A DNA stretch of 64,000 bases. Origin: Vallitalea longa. Lineage in GTDB: Bacteria; Bacillota; Clostridia; Lachnospirales; Vallitaleaceae. Below the pieces are notes generated by a model. It was given only the letters and a program-made list of their open reading frames with translations. It had not been told where the DNA came from and ran no database searches. Positions 17,337-24,995 of this stretch are shown in pieces. Positions within the stretch are counted from its first letter, which is position 1, and every line of letters starts with the position of its first letter. The stretch lies in assembly GCF_027923465.1 (NCBI RefSeq), contig NZ_BRLB01000009.1, positions 1 through 64,000 of the forward strand, given 5' to 3'. The translations under genes were made by a program, and so were the position numbers.

Positions 17337-17756
17337 ATGAAGACTATGTATGAGAGATTAGATGAATATTTATCTGGTTATTTTACAGATGATTATTGGT
17401 ACGATGATGGATTTCAAATTGCAGAGGAAATACTGATAGAATTCAACAAAGAGGATTGGGATAGATTAACAGATAGTATTCTTTTAAAACCTATTGAATG
17501 GCAAATCAGATTCGCTTATTGTGCTGACAGTAATATCAACAATGAAGCTTTAGAAATCCTACTGTTACTTTGCGGTACAGATAATGGCGAATTGTTTGAA
17601 ACTAGTATTGATTCTTTGAGAACTTATTGCCAATTGGATAATCAAGGAATAGTTATAGATAATGATTTAGTGGACAAGATACAAAAATGGTTACCTAGAT
17701 GTAGTATACCTACCCAAAAGGTTTGGAAAGAATTTATTAATAGCATAAAAGTATAA
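17337..17756 (+). CDS. Hypothetical acidic protein
   Basis: This 139-residue cytoplasmic protein is rich in Trp, Asp and Glu at its start (YFTDDYWYDDGFQIAEEIL), followed by helical segments (EALEILLLLCGTDNGELFETSIDSLRTYC). The shape suggests a small helical-repeat protein of the kind often seen near contact-dependent systems, but I do not recognise it. AGGAG lies nine bases before the ATG. It follows the ABC-F gene by 28 bases and is probably cotranscribed. Confidence 0.65.
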   Translation: MKTMYERLDEYLSGYFTDDYWYDDGFQIAEEILIEFNKEDWDRLTDSILLKPIEWQIRFAYCADSNINNEALEILLLLCGTDNGELFETSIDSLRTYCQLDNQGIVIDNDLVDKIQKWLPRCSIPTQKVWKEFINSIKV

Positions 17757-17797
17757 GCCAGTTAATTTATCCTACTAATTATATTAACAATTAAAAA

Positions 17798-17831
17798 TCC
17801 GTTATTCTTGCAGAAAGAAAACGGAAATTTT
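17798..17831. terminator. Weak bidirectional hairpin between convergent genes
   Basis: TCCGTT (17798-17803) pairs with AACGGA (17820-17825), with A-rich sequence on the left and TTTT on the right. It sits between the convergent hypothetical gene and the M50 protease gene. Confidence 0.45.
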
Positions 17832-17858
17832 AATGATACTTAATTTATTATGCGTATT

Positions 17859-18968
17859 TCAAACTTTGCTCAATATTAATCCAGTTATATTTATAATGGC
17901 TAAAATAACTACAAATAAGATAAAAGCTATATTCAATATACCATATACAAGATATATGGTCTTTTTCTTAACAGGTAATTTAACATTAATATTAGTTGGC
18001 AGTGATTTGCGAAAAATCTTATACTTTATTATATACATAATATACGATAGAGAATTTTTATGTAATCTTTTTTCATTTAACAGCTCTGATAATATATAGT
18101 ATCCATCAAACTTCAACAAGAATATTAGATTAAGCATTACTAACATTAAATTAAGTATAGTAAGCCATATAAAAAAATTATATGTTGCCCCATTTGTAAA
18201 AACAGTAAAAATCAATCCTATTCCTGCTATTTGTAGGTTTAGTAAAATGCCTGCTGCTGAAATTAAAATCCTTTTCATTTTATTCTCTATATAAGATATA
18301 CCTAAAATACTTGAATAGATGCAAGGAATAAAAATAATCAAACGTAGTCCAACTTCTGCTATATTTGCTCCATTTTTCTTGGCAACTACAACATGAGACA
18401 ACTCATGAAGAGATATACTGATCAAGAAAAAAGGAATAAAAAGATATATAGGGGGAGCTGTGAAAGATGTATTTATTGATGCAGTTGCAATTGATATTAA
18501 TAACCCGATAAAAAATAGTGGTAGGGAAAAATATATGATGGAAAAATAAAACATTCTAAAAATAATTTTATCATTATGTAAATTCTTATCAGGATAAATA
18601 ATTCCTTTCTTGAATGTTAAAATTTTTATTATCTTTTTCATTATAGACACTACTTTATAACGTAGTACCTTCTTATTCTCAACTTGATTTGTATTTATAT
18701 TGTTATCATTATACTGTTTAGTTTCTGATACCTTTAATAATCCAATCTTTGAAAACTCATTAATAAGATTTTTAATATCGGATATTGAATATATGTTACA
18801 CTGATTTTGAATTTCCTCTATTGTCTTTAAGCCATCTAATAAACTTAAGACTTTATATTCATTATAACCTAAAGAATAAGTTTTTTTGGTTATCTTATTA
18901 AATACGTATACTCTCCCATCGCCTTTAGGTATTAATTCCAAATTCTGATTTATACATGGACTGTACAT
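17859..18968 (-). CDS. M50-type membrane metalloprotease with PqqD-like N-terminal domain (RiPP maturation candidate)
   Basis: The 369-residue protein starts with a PqqD-like winged-helix region (about 5-85: GRVYVFNKITKKTYSLGYNE, then LKTIEEIQNQ and IKNLINEFSKIGLL), a fold that binds RiPP leader peptides. Several membrane helices follow, with HELSH at residues 188-192 (zinc motif HExxH) and FDGYYILSE, whose Asp288 matches the second site-2-protease motif. I chose the ATG at 18968 because an AAGGGTGGTGG site precedes it; the ATG at 19007 has none. Similar M50 proteins (such as YydH of Bacillus subtilis) sit in peptide-modification clusters. It follows the precursor candidate and probably removes its leader or exports it. 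Confidence 0.78.
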   Translation of the reverse strand: MYSPCINQNLELIPKGDGRVYVFNKITKKTYSLGYNEYKVLSLLDGLKTIEEIQNQCNIYSISDIKNLINEFSKIGLLKVSETKQYNDNNINTNQVENKKVLRYKVVSIMKKIIKILTFKKGIIYPDKNLHNDKIIFRMFYFSIIYFSLPLFFIGLLISIATASINTSFTAPPIYLFIPFFLISISLHELSHVVVAKKNGANIAEVGLRLIIFIPCIYSSILGISYIENKMKRILISAAGILLNLQIAGIGLIFTVFTNGATYNFFIWLTILNLMLVMLNLIFLLKFDGYYILSELLNEKRLHKNSLSYIMYIIKYKIFRKSLPTNINVKLPVKKKTIYLVYGILNIAFILFVVILAIINITGLILSKV

Positions 18969-19058
18969 ATATTCCACCACCCTTTTGCTTCTTTTTATAT
19001 TAAACATTTATATTGAAATATCATAAAATATATTTAACGATGTATATACCAATTGGAT

Positions 19059-19134
19059 TAAATCAGTATGTACTGCTAATAAACAGGATGAATGTCATAT
19101 AAGTGTGGTGTGACATACAATACATACTGATTTA
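19059..19134 (-). repeat. Nested inverted repeat between precursor and protease genes
   Basis: TAAATCAGTATGTA (19059-19072) is perfectly complementary to TACATACTGATTTA (19121-19134), a 14-bp stem. The 48-base loop contains a smaller hairpin, ATGTCA with TGACAT around TATAAGTGTGGTG. No T-run follows on the minus strand, so a simple terminator is unlikely. It could be an RNA processing or stability element that sets the precursor-to-protease ratio, or a small palindromic mobile repeat. Confidence 0.7.
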
Positions 19135-19154
19135 GGACATTTTACTGATAATCA

Positions 19155-19186
19155 AGTAATATCACAAAATAATTCCCGATATTACT
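19155..19186 (-). terminator. Hairpin directly after the precursor gene
   Basis: AGTAATATC (19155-19163) and GATATTACT (19178-19186) form a perfect 9-bp stem starting 12 bases after the precursor stop codon. On the minus strand it is followed by TGATTATC, a poor T-run, so partial termination is the most that can be claimed. Confidence 0.45.
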
Positions 19187-19198
19187 CTACAATTACTT

Positions 19199-19390
19199 CT
19201 ACAATAAAGCTTGTCCGCCTGGTATTGCAAATGACTCTGGAGCTCCAGCAGCGAGAGCTGCACCTTCTGGTCCTGCTGCAGCAGCAGCAACTGGAAGTTC
19301 ATTAGTATCCTCTGATTTAATATCAAAAGATTTTGATAAACTAGATAATTCATCATCTAAAAACAAACCATACTTTTCTCTATCTGTCAC
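19199..19390 (-). CDS. Candidate RiPP precursor peptide, Ala/Gly-rich
   Basis: The 63-residue peptide starts MTDREKYGLFLDDELSSLSK, an acidic, helical leader-like half (about 1-32). After ELP comes a core-like tail of about 30 residues, very rich in Ala and Gly with four Pro: VAAAAAGPEGAALAAGAP, then ESFAIPGGQALL. It has no Cys at all and only one Ser and no Thr in the tail. I chose the GTG at 19390, with AAGGAGG eight bases upstream; the GTG at 19399 directly touches that site and is too close. It lies between YcaO and M50/PqqD genes on the same strand, which is the main argument for a modified peptide. Confidence 0.7.
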   Translation of the reverse strand: MTDREKYGLFLDDELSSLSKSFDIKSEDTNELPVAAAAAGPEGAALAAGAPESFAIPGGQALL

Positions 19391-19498
19391 AAAAAACACC
19401 TCCTTCCATTTGGTTAATATTTATCTAACTGAATTGTAATATTGTAAAACATGGAACAATATGTAATTTACAAATCAGCCAAATAACAAGATTAAGTC

Positions 19499-19520
19499 AC
19501 AATAAAACAATGTTTTATTG
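19499..19520. repeat. Palindromic hairpin between YcaO and precursor genes
   Basis: ACAATAAAAC and GTTTTATTGT form a 10-bp stem around a two-base loop. The A-run on the plus-strand right side reads as T-run upstream on the minus strand, so it is not a normal terminator for YcaO. It may be a processing or regulatory hairpin ahead of the precursor gene. Confidence 0.4.
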
Positions 19521-19569
19521 TAAAAAAGTAAAAGGAAGCTCGAAGTAAGACGAGGAGTAACCTTTCTAA

Positions 19570-21396
19570 CTAAGCAAAAAGTTTACATATATTTTCTTGA
19601 TATATAGGATTTCCTATTTGAGCAAAATGTAATTTATTAAGAACCTCTTCACATCTTTTATATGCATCTTTTGTAGCATTGAGTTTAGGAGAATTACCTG
19701 ATTTTGGTACAAATAACTTAATCATAACTTTTTCTGGATCGCAGAATATATTATCTATTTTTTTACAAATATCCTGATTATAGAATACTTCAAGGTATTC
19801 AAGCACCTTTGTATGATCGTGTAATTGAGACATTGCAACAAAGTAATGATGTATGCATTTATAAAAATTAATTTGATCTTTTGATACTGAACAGTGTTCA
19901 GCTATATTTATAATATATTTCATTTTTTTAGCAGCGACATCAAACTCTTCGTTCATAACATGACACATGACTACAAAAAATTTAGTATCGCAACCAAATT
20001 TTTCGCAAGGCCAGTCCTTAGTGAACTTACAATAAGATTCCATTGTATTTTCAAGAACACTGTTCATAAAAAATTCCATAGTCGCAATTATGTATTTTGT
20101 ATTTTGCTTATTGATTTTAGTTGGTTTCGAAACTAATGGTGCTATGTAAAATCTAGTGTTGTAAGCTCTAAAAATAACATCTTTATCTTCCCACATTTCA
20201 GATAATCCAGGAATCACAATATAATAAGATGGGAATCCTAGATTAGAGACATCACGTATTAGTACATCATAACCATCGTTGATTATATCATCTACCCAAT
20301 AATTCAGTAATTCTAGATTACTCATGGATGTTACATCTTTTACCGGTACAAATTCAAAAGTTGGTTTACGACCGAATAATTGATATGGGTATTGTCCTAC
20401 ACCCATTTTATAACTGTTGTAAATATTCATTGAATTACTAGAATCTAAGTTACTGAAATCGATTCTGCTTCTCTGTGCATATGTAAAAATATCATTTCCT
20501 TGAGTTGCTTCTGTAAAGGCTCGTTCCATTGCAACTCCATAATCAGGATGACAGCCAAGTTTTATACCATAATTACCTGTATTTTTCTCAACAATAACTA
20601 GAGCAGTTACTGGATATTTGCCACCAAAAGAGCAGTCTTTTATAGCGACGTAATAATCTTTTTGTTCTTTTAATTTTTCATACATTTTATAAATATAAGG
20701 GTATTTTTTGATATATTCCTCAGGGATATCGGGTAAAATAGGTTTTTCCAAAAATAATTTTTTCTGTACATGTCGTTCAATTATTTCAGATAATCCCTGT
20801 ACAAGTGCTTCAGCGGGAGTGTTCCCTGCGCACATTCCATTACTTCCATAGAAACGTCTACATGTACTTCGAGGCAGATAGATAATTTTTTTATCTTTCA
20901 TACTATAGAATGGGACTACAATAAAACTATCTTCCAGTTTATGTTCTAGCAAGTCCATTTTTTGCGTATTTTTAAATTCTTTTGCTTTTTCGGATATTGA
21001 TTTGTTGTTCATTGACCGATTGGAAAAATATAATTTTATAAATGAATTATCACTACTGACTATATCTTCTGCTGACATGATTTTTTCATCTGGTGCTTCA
21101 TAGAAATTGATATCGTTATGTTTTTTACTTAAAATTATGCCTAATAGATTATTTTGATATCTTTCGAATAGTTCTCCATATGCACTGGCTAATGCATATT
21201 CACGAGATATACCTTTTCCATTAGTACCTATTGTAGTTCCTTTGAATGTCAATCGCAGTGAATAAGTTCCCAGGAAACTTTCTTTCAACCAGTGTTCTTC
21301 CGTTTCAATTCCTAGTTCAGCTAAGATATTTTTCATTTTAGCAACAGTTTCCGTTGGAGAAACTTCTTTGAAATGCTTTTTGTGTTCGAAACTCAT
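19570..21396 (-). CDS. YcaO-domain protein, E. coli YcaO-type with helical C-terminal extension
   Basis: The 608-residue protein has the YcaO ATP/Mg-binding motifs: SAYGELFER (71-79), SEIIER (203-208) and ERAFTEATQG (291-300). Residues 1-310 follow the E. coli YcaO sequence closely (TNGKG, LASA-GE-FER, SNGM-AGNT, E-VQGLSE-ER, HPD-GVA-ER). It lacks the C-terminal P-x-P-x-P motif of azole-forming cyclodehydratases and instead has a helical, TPR-like region at about 400-608, also seen in E. coli YcaO. YcaO proteins phosphorylate the peptide backbone to form azolines, thioamides or amidines. No E1-like partner or TfuA gene is adjacent. RBS GGAGGAG precedes the ATG. It heads the cluster with the precursor and M50 genes. 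Confidence 0.88.
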   Translation of the reverse strand: MSFEHKKHFKEVSPTETVAKMKNILAELGIETEEHWLKESFLGTYSLRLTFKGTTIGTNGKGISREYALASAYGELFERYQNNLLGIILSKKHNDINFYEAPDEKIMSAEDIVSSDNSFIKLYFSNRSMNNKSISEKAKEFKNTQKMDLLEHKLEDSFIVVPFYSMKDKKIIYLPRSTCRRFYGSNGMCAGNTPAEALVQGLSEIIERHVQKKLFLEKPILPDIPEEYIKKYPYIYKMYEKLKEQKDYYVAIKDCSFGGKYPVTALVIVEKNTGNYGIKLGCHPDYGVAMERAFTEATQGNDIFTYAQRSRIDFSNLDSSNSMNIYNSYKMGVGQYPYQLFGRKPTFEFVPVKDVTSMSNLELLNYWVDDIINDGYDVLIRDVSNLGFPSYYIVIPGLSEMWEDKDVIFRAYNTRFYIAPLVSKPTKINKQNTKYIIATMEFFMNSVLENTMESYCKFTKDWPCEKFGCDTKFFVVMCHVMNEEFDVAAKKMKYIINIAEHCSVSKDQINFYKCIHHYFVAMSQLHDHTKVLEYLEVFYNQDICKKIDNIFCDPEKVMIKLFVPKSGNSPKLNATKDAYKRCEEVLNKLHFAQIGNPIYQENICKLFA

Positions 21397-21805
21397 CTAA
21401 AATCATCTCCTCCATTTTTTAGCTATAAAGTAAAGAATTTACTTTTTTATTAATATATCATATTTATAAAACTAATACAATAGAAAATTAAGTATTTTTA
21501 AATAATTATGTATAATAATAAATATATCAGAAAAATATCAATAAATGTCATAAATTAACAATAAAACAAGAATATTTATTGATATATACCAATATTACGA
21601 TTTGTATAATTTCAATATTGGATTGAAATTCTGCATTATGAAGTAATTAATAATAGGAAAAAACATATTATTTGTTGTTGCTTAGAAAATAAATTCATTG
21701 GATATATTTTTAGCAAATTATTCGTGTATTATAGAATATAAACTTAAAAATAACATATCCTAAAAATGACAATATAGTATATTTTAAAACTAGAGGAGTG
21801 ATATT
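21397..21805. promoter_or_regulatory. Divergent intergenic region with two inverted repeats
   Basis: This 409-base, extremely AT-rich stretch separates the YcaO cluster from the small gene at 21806. Two inverted repeats stand out: ATATCAATAAAT (21535-21546) with ATTTATTGATAT (21574-21585), and CCAATATT (21589-21596) with AATATTGG (21614-21621). They are candidate operators for control of the peptide cluster. No gene was seen. Confidence 0.5.
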
Positions 21806-22075
21806 TTGAATATAATGGATAATTTAATAGGGTCATATAACACTATAGTTGGAGGTTTGGAGAAAGCTATAGATAATGAAGATTATGTTTTTGTAAAAGA
21901 TGAAAATGAGAATATACTTTATACGTTATATGATAGGAACAAAGAATGGAATATGTTAGATAAGTATCTTGCAGAAAATAATCTTTCAAGAGATGACGTA
22001 AGAATTACAGTGATGGATACATTAGAAAGTAAAGACTTAGAAGAAATATTTAAAGAACATAAAATAACTTATTAA
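21806..22075 (+). CDS. Hypothetical small acidic protein
   Basis: The 89-residue soluble protein (VFVKDENENILYTLYDRNKEWNM region) has no membrane segment and no motif I recognise. Its TTG start at 21806 has GAGGAG seven bases upstream; the ATG at 21815 is the alternative. It is transcribed away from the YcaO cluster and ends at a hairpin, so it forms a single-gene unit. A link to the peptide cluster is possible from position only. Confidence 0.65.
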   Translation: MNIMDNLIGSYNTIVGGLEKAIDNEDYVFVKDENENILYTLYDRNKEWNMLDKYLAENNLSRDDVRITVMDTLESKDLEEIFKEHKITY

Positions 22076-22084
22076 GAAGATGGT

Positions 22085-22125
22085 TTTATAATACTGATTT
22101 GCTAGTATTATAAAGCTATTTTACC
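22085..22125 (+). terminator. Terminator after the small acidic gene
   Basis: TTTATAATACT (22085-22095) pairs with AGTATTATAAA (22104-22114), followed by GCTATTTTA. Confidence 0.55.
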
Positions 22126-22321
22126 TTATAGGGAAGTCATACTTTTTAAGCATATGAAATAAGACCTCTTTTGTTATTGTAAAACTAATTGTGTCAAATA
22201 TTAATGTTTTATAATATTTATTGTTGTGATAAAATGTAGTTATAAGAAAATATTAAGTTTGTAGGATAAGGGGGAATAAACTGTTTACTAGATTAACTAA
22301 TCTTATGGAGGAGGTATTACA

Positions 22322-23560
22322 TTGGGAGCATTGTTAGATAATAATAAAATTACTGTAGAAATAACAAAAATATTGGAGAAATATCAAAAGGGCTATACAG
22401 AAAAAAATATTGATAATGTAGATAGCTATATGAAGGAGCTTTTTATTGATGATGACAGTATAATAACTATAGGAACTTCTCGTAGTGAATGGTGTTTCGG
22501 ATTGGAAGAATGTAAGAAGTTAATAGAAAGCGATTGGAAATACTGGGGTGAATTTAAAATTGATTACGAAAATGCTAAGATTAATTCAAAAGGGAATACA
22601 GCTTGGTTTTTAAGTGATTGTATAATAAGTTGGGATGAAGAAGAAGACTATAATGAATGGTGTGATGACCTGGTTGCAGATTATTTTAATGAAAATGGAC
22701 GTTTTATTAATTACAATTCATTATCAAAAGTGGCAATGCTAAATCTGCAATTAGCTTTTATACTAAAATCTGCTACTGGATTTAGAGGTATAAATGTTCC
22801 ATTTCCTGTTAGGTTATCAGGGGTGCTGACTAATAAAAAAAATCAATGGTTTATAAGTAAATTACATTTTTCAGTACCAATGTCCAGTTATCCAGAGTGG
22901 AGAATTGATTATGACAATATGGATTCATTAAAATATTATAATCAGTCTGTACAAAAATTAAAAAATTTTCAATATGGGACAAATGGACAATCTAGAAAAA
23001 GTGTCATTGAGCTCTTAAGTACATTGAAAGATAATTATTTAAATAAATCATACAATGTAGTAGATACTGTAATTAATATCTTTTCAAAGTACGAGGATAA
23101 TTATATAGTTGATCCAAATGAAAATCCAGCGGCTGTCGGGAAAGAAAAAATTAAAGATTTGATTTTGATGCAAAGGGAAAAATGGTCAGAAATGGAACTA
23201 AATATTAATGAATCCATAATAAAAATTGAGGGTGATACAGCGATTATTGTAACTAACGGCATATTTAAAAATAATCAGGATTCTGAAGAATTAATTAAAG
23301 ATGAATGGAACAATATAAAAGATATTTTACAAAAAGATGGTAAAGGAGAAGATAAATTATTTGAAGTACAGAAGAAAATAGCATATACCTTTAAAGAAGT
23401 ATCTTTTGGAGAAAAATCATCATGGGAATTTAGATTTGATGCCATAGCAATCCATCAAGATGATGGATGGAAATTCCATAATATCCAATTTACATATCCT
23501 GTATTGTATATGTTAGAAGGTAATTATAACATGATACCTTTATTAGATAAGAGAAGTTAA
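22322..23560 (+). CDS. Protein with two NTF2/SnoaL-like domains
   Basis: The 412-residue soluble protein has two similar halves (about 10-200 and 235-400). Each has a helical start, an IITIGTSRSEWCFGLEECKK- or ENPAAVGKEKIKDLI-type segment, and a beta-sheet with W-F-I-S/W-K-F-H-N-I-Q-F strands, the pattern of ketosteroid-isomerase-like cone folds. A TTG start is chosen because GGAGGAGG lies seven bases upstream. The role is unknown; such domains bind small molecules or act as dimerising sensors. It is a single gene ending in a very strong terminator. Confidence 0.7.
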   Translation: MGALLDNNKITVEITKILEKYQKGYTEKNIDNVDSYMKELFIDDDSIITIGTSRSEWCFGLEECKKLIESDWKYWGEFKIDYENAKINSKGNTAWFLSDCIISWDEEEDYNEWCDDLVADYFNENGRFINYNSLSKVAMLNLQLAFILKSATGFRGINVPFPVRLSGVLTNKKNQWFISKLHFSVPMSSYPEWRIDYDNMDSLKYYNQSVQKLKNFQYGTNGQSRKSVIELLSTLKDNYLNKSYNVVDTVINIFSKYEDNYIVDPNENPAAVGKEKIKDLILMQREKWSEMELNINESIIKIEGDTAIIVTNGIFKNNQDSEELIKDEWNNIKDILQKDGKGEDKLFEVQKKIAYTFKEVSFGEKSSWEFRFDAIAIHQDDGWKFHNIQFTYPVLYMLEGNYNMIPLLDKRS

Positions 23561-23580
23561 TTTTATTGGGAGTAGATTCA

Positions 23581-23628
23581 AAGAGTACATATAATCTAAT
23601 GTAAAGATTATATGTACTCTTTTATTAT
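23581..23628 (+). terminator. Strong Rho-independent terminator
   Basis: A perfect 17-bp stem pairs AAGAGTACATATAATCT (23581-23597) with AGATTATATGTACTCTT (23605-23621), followed by TTATTATTT. Confidence 0.85.
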
Positions 23629-23644
23629 TTACTCGATTTTACTA

Positions 23645-23673
23645 TTGACAGTGTATTAACTGTACTATATAAT
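23645..23673 (+). promoter_or_regulatory. Consensus promoter of the GntR-ABC operon
   Basis: TTGACA (23645-23650) and TATAAT (23668-23673) are both perfect and separated by exactly 17 bases, as strong a housekeeping promoter as the sequence can show. Confidence 0.85.
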
Positions 23674-23690
23674 ATAATACAGTTAATACA
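23652..23690 (+). promoter_or_regulatory. Palindromic operator overlapping the GntR promoter
   Basis: TGTATTAACTGTA (23652-23664) and TACAGTTAATACA (23678-23690) are perfect 13-bp inverted repeats separated by 13 bases. They flank and overlap the -10 box. The GntR protein encoded just downstream is the obvious candidate to bind here and repress the operon until an inducer, often a cell-envelope antibiotic in this subfamily, is present. Confidence 0.8.
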
Positions 23691-23706
23691 TTAAGGGGGT
23701 GTACAA

Positions 23707-24096
23707 TTGATTAATATTGATTTAAGAAGTAGAGAACCCATTTATGAACAATTGATTGACAATATAAAACAATTGATATTTTCTGGAATTCTAGCACCTG
23801 ATGAGAAACTTCCTTCTGTAAGGGAACTTGCAAGTCAACTGACGATTAATCCGAATACGATACAAAAAGCATATAAGGAATTGGAAAATATGGGTTATAT
23901 ATATTCAGCTAGAGGAAGAGGAAATTTTGTTATGCCTGTAGATAGGAATAAAGGAGAAGTTTACGGTATGGAATTATTGAATAAGATGAAAGAATTGGTT
24001 AGAGAAGCCAATTATGTAGGAATACCAAAAAAATCTATATTAGAAATGATAGACGATATTTATAATAAATCAGTAAATAAGGAGGTGCAGAAATGA
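23707..24096 (+). CDS. GntR-family regulator, YtrA subfamily
   Basis: The 129-residue protein has a winged helix at 8-70 (EPIYEQLIDNIKQLIFSGIL, then KLPSVRELASQLTINPNTIQ and YSARGRGNFV) and only a short helical C-terminus, which defines the YtrA subgroup that controls ABC transporter operons. It starts with TTG at 23707 after AGGGGGTG. Its end overlaps the ATPase gene by four bases (ATGA-type coupling). Confidence 0.92.
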   Translation: MINIDLRSREPIYEQLIDNIKQLIFSGILAPDEKLPSVRELASQLTINPNTIQKAYKELENMGYIYSARGRGNFVMPVDRNKGEVYGMELLNKMKELVREANYVGIPKKSILEMIDDIYNKSVNKEVQK

Positions 24097-24995
24097 TTAA
24101 GGTAAAACATTTATCTAAAAAATTTGATGATTATCAAGCATTAGATGACATATCTTTAAATATACAGAAGGGATCTATTTATGGGTTAGTGGGTCCTAAC
24201 GGTGCTGGTAAAACAACTTTGATAAAACATATGACAGGAGTATATATACAAGATGAAGGTAGAGTGGTAATCAATGGCAGTAATGTTTATGAGAATAATG
24301 GGGTAAAAGAGCTTATAGCCTATGTTCCTGATGATTTATATTTCTTCCCTCAATATACAACCAAAAAAATGGCTGAACTCTATAAAAGAATCTTTAAAAC
24401 TTGGAATCAGGATAGATATGAAAAATTAAAAGAAGTATTTAAGATAGATGAAAATAAAAAGATTAATAAATTATCGAAAGGTATGAAAAAACAAGTAGCA
24501 TTTTGGCTCAGTATCTCATATATGCCACAAGTTATGATTCTAGATGAGCCAGTAGACGGGATTGATCCTGTCATGAGAAAAAAAGTATGGAACTTATTAG
24601 TTCAAGATGTAGCAGAACGCAAAATGACCGTTTTAGTGTCATCACATAACCTTAGAGAATTGGAAGATGTATGTGATACAGTAGGTATTATGCATGAAGG
24701 TAAATTACTAATTGAAAAAGAAATAGATGATTTGAAGTCAGATGTCTACAAAATACAAGTTGCATTCAAGAATGGTGAAATATCTAAAGACATTTTTAGT
24801 GATACTAAGATATTACATAAAGAAAATAGAGGGAGTATTTTCTTATATATATTAAAAGGTAACAGAAAAGAAACAATAGATAAAATTGAAAAAAAGGGTC
24901 CTGCAATATTGGACGTTTTACCTCTTACATTAGAAGAAATATTTATATATGAAATGGAAGGTGTGGGTTATGAAATTAAAAACATCATTCTTTAG
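24093..24995 (+). CDS. ABC transporter ATPase, YtrB-like
   Basis: The 300-residue ATPase has Walker A GPNGAGKTT (near 34-42), signature LSKGMKKQ, and Walker B MILDEPVDGID, then the SSHNLRELE switch His. It overlaps the regulator before it and the permease after it, so the three proteins are made together. Its job is to power the membrane subunit at 24970; the substrate cannot be read from sequence. Confidence 0.92.
   Translation: MIKVKHLSKKFDDYQALDDISLNIQKGSIYGLVGPNGAGKTTLIKHMTGVYIQDEGRVVINGSNVYENNGVKELIAYVPDDLYFFPQYTTKKMAELYKRIFKTWNQDRYEKLKEVFKIDENKKINKLSKGMKKQVAFWLSISYMPQVMILDEPVDGIDPVMRKKVWNLLVQDVAERKMTVLVSSHNLRELEDVCDTVGIMHEGKLLIEKEIDDLKSDVYKIQVAFKNGEISKDIFSDTKILHKENRGSIFLYILKGNRKETIDKIEKKGPAILDVLPLTLEEIFIYEMEGVGYEIKNIIL

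Noticed and set aside
17833-18099. Plus-strand frame over the 3' half of the M50 gene
   Set aside because: It is antisense to a well-supported membrane protease gene, and its start has no ribosome site.
19162-19356. Alternative reading frame over the precursor region (Gln/Leu-rich peptide)
   Set aside because: It is a shifted frame of the Ala-rich peptide, has no ribosome site, and owes its length to the repetitive GCT/GCA codons.
19570-21396. YcaO as an azole-forming cyclodehydratase
   Set aside because: It lacks the C-terminal P-x-P-x-P tail and an E1-like partner, and the candidate substrate has no Cys or Thr in its tail.
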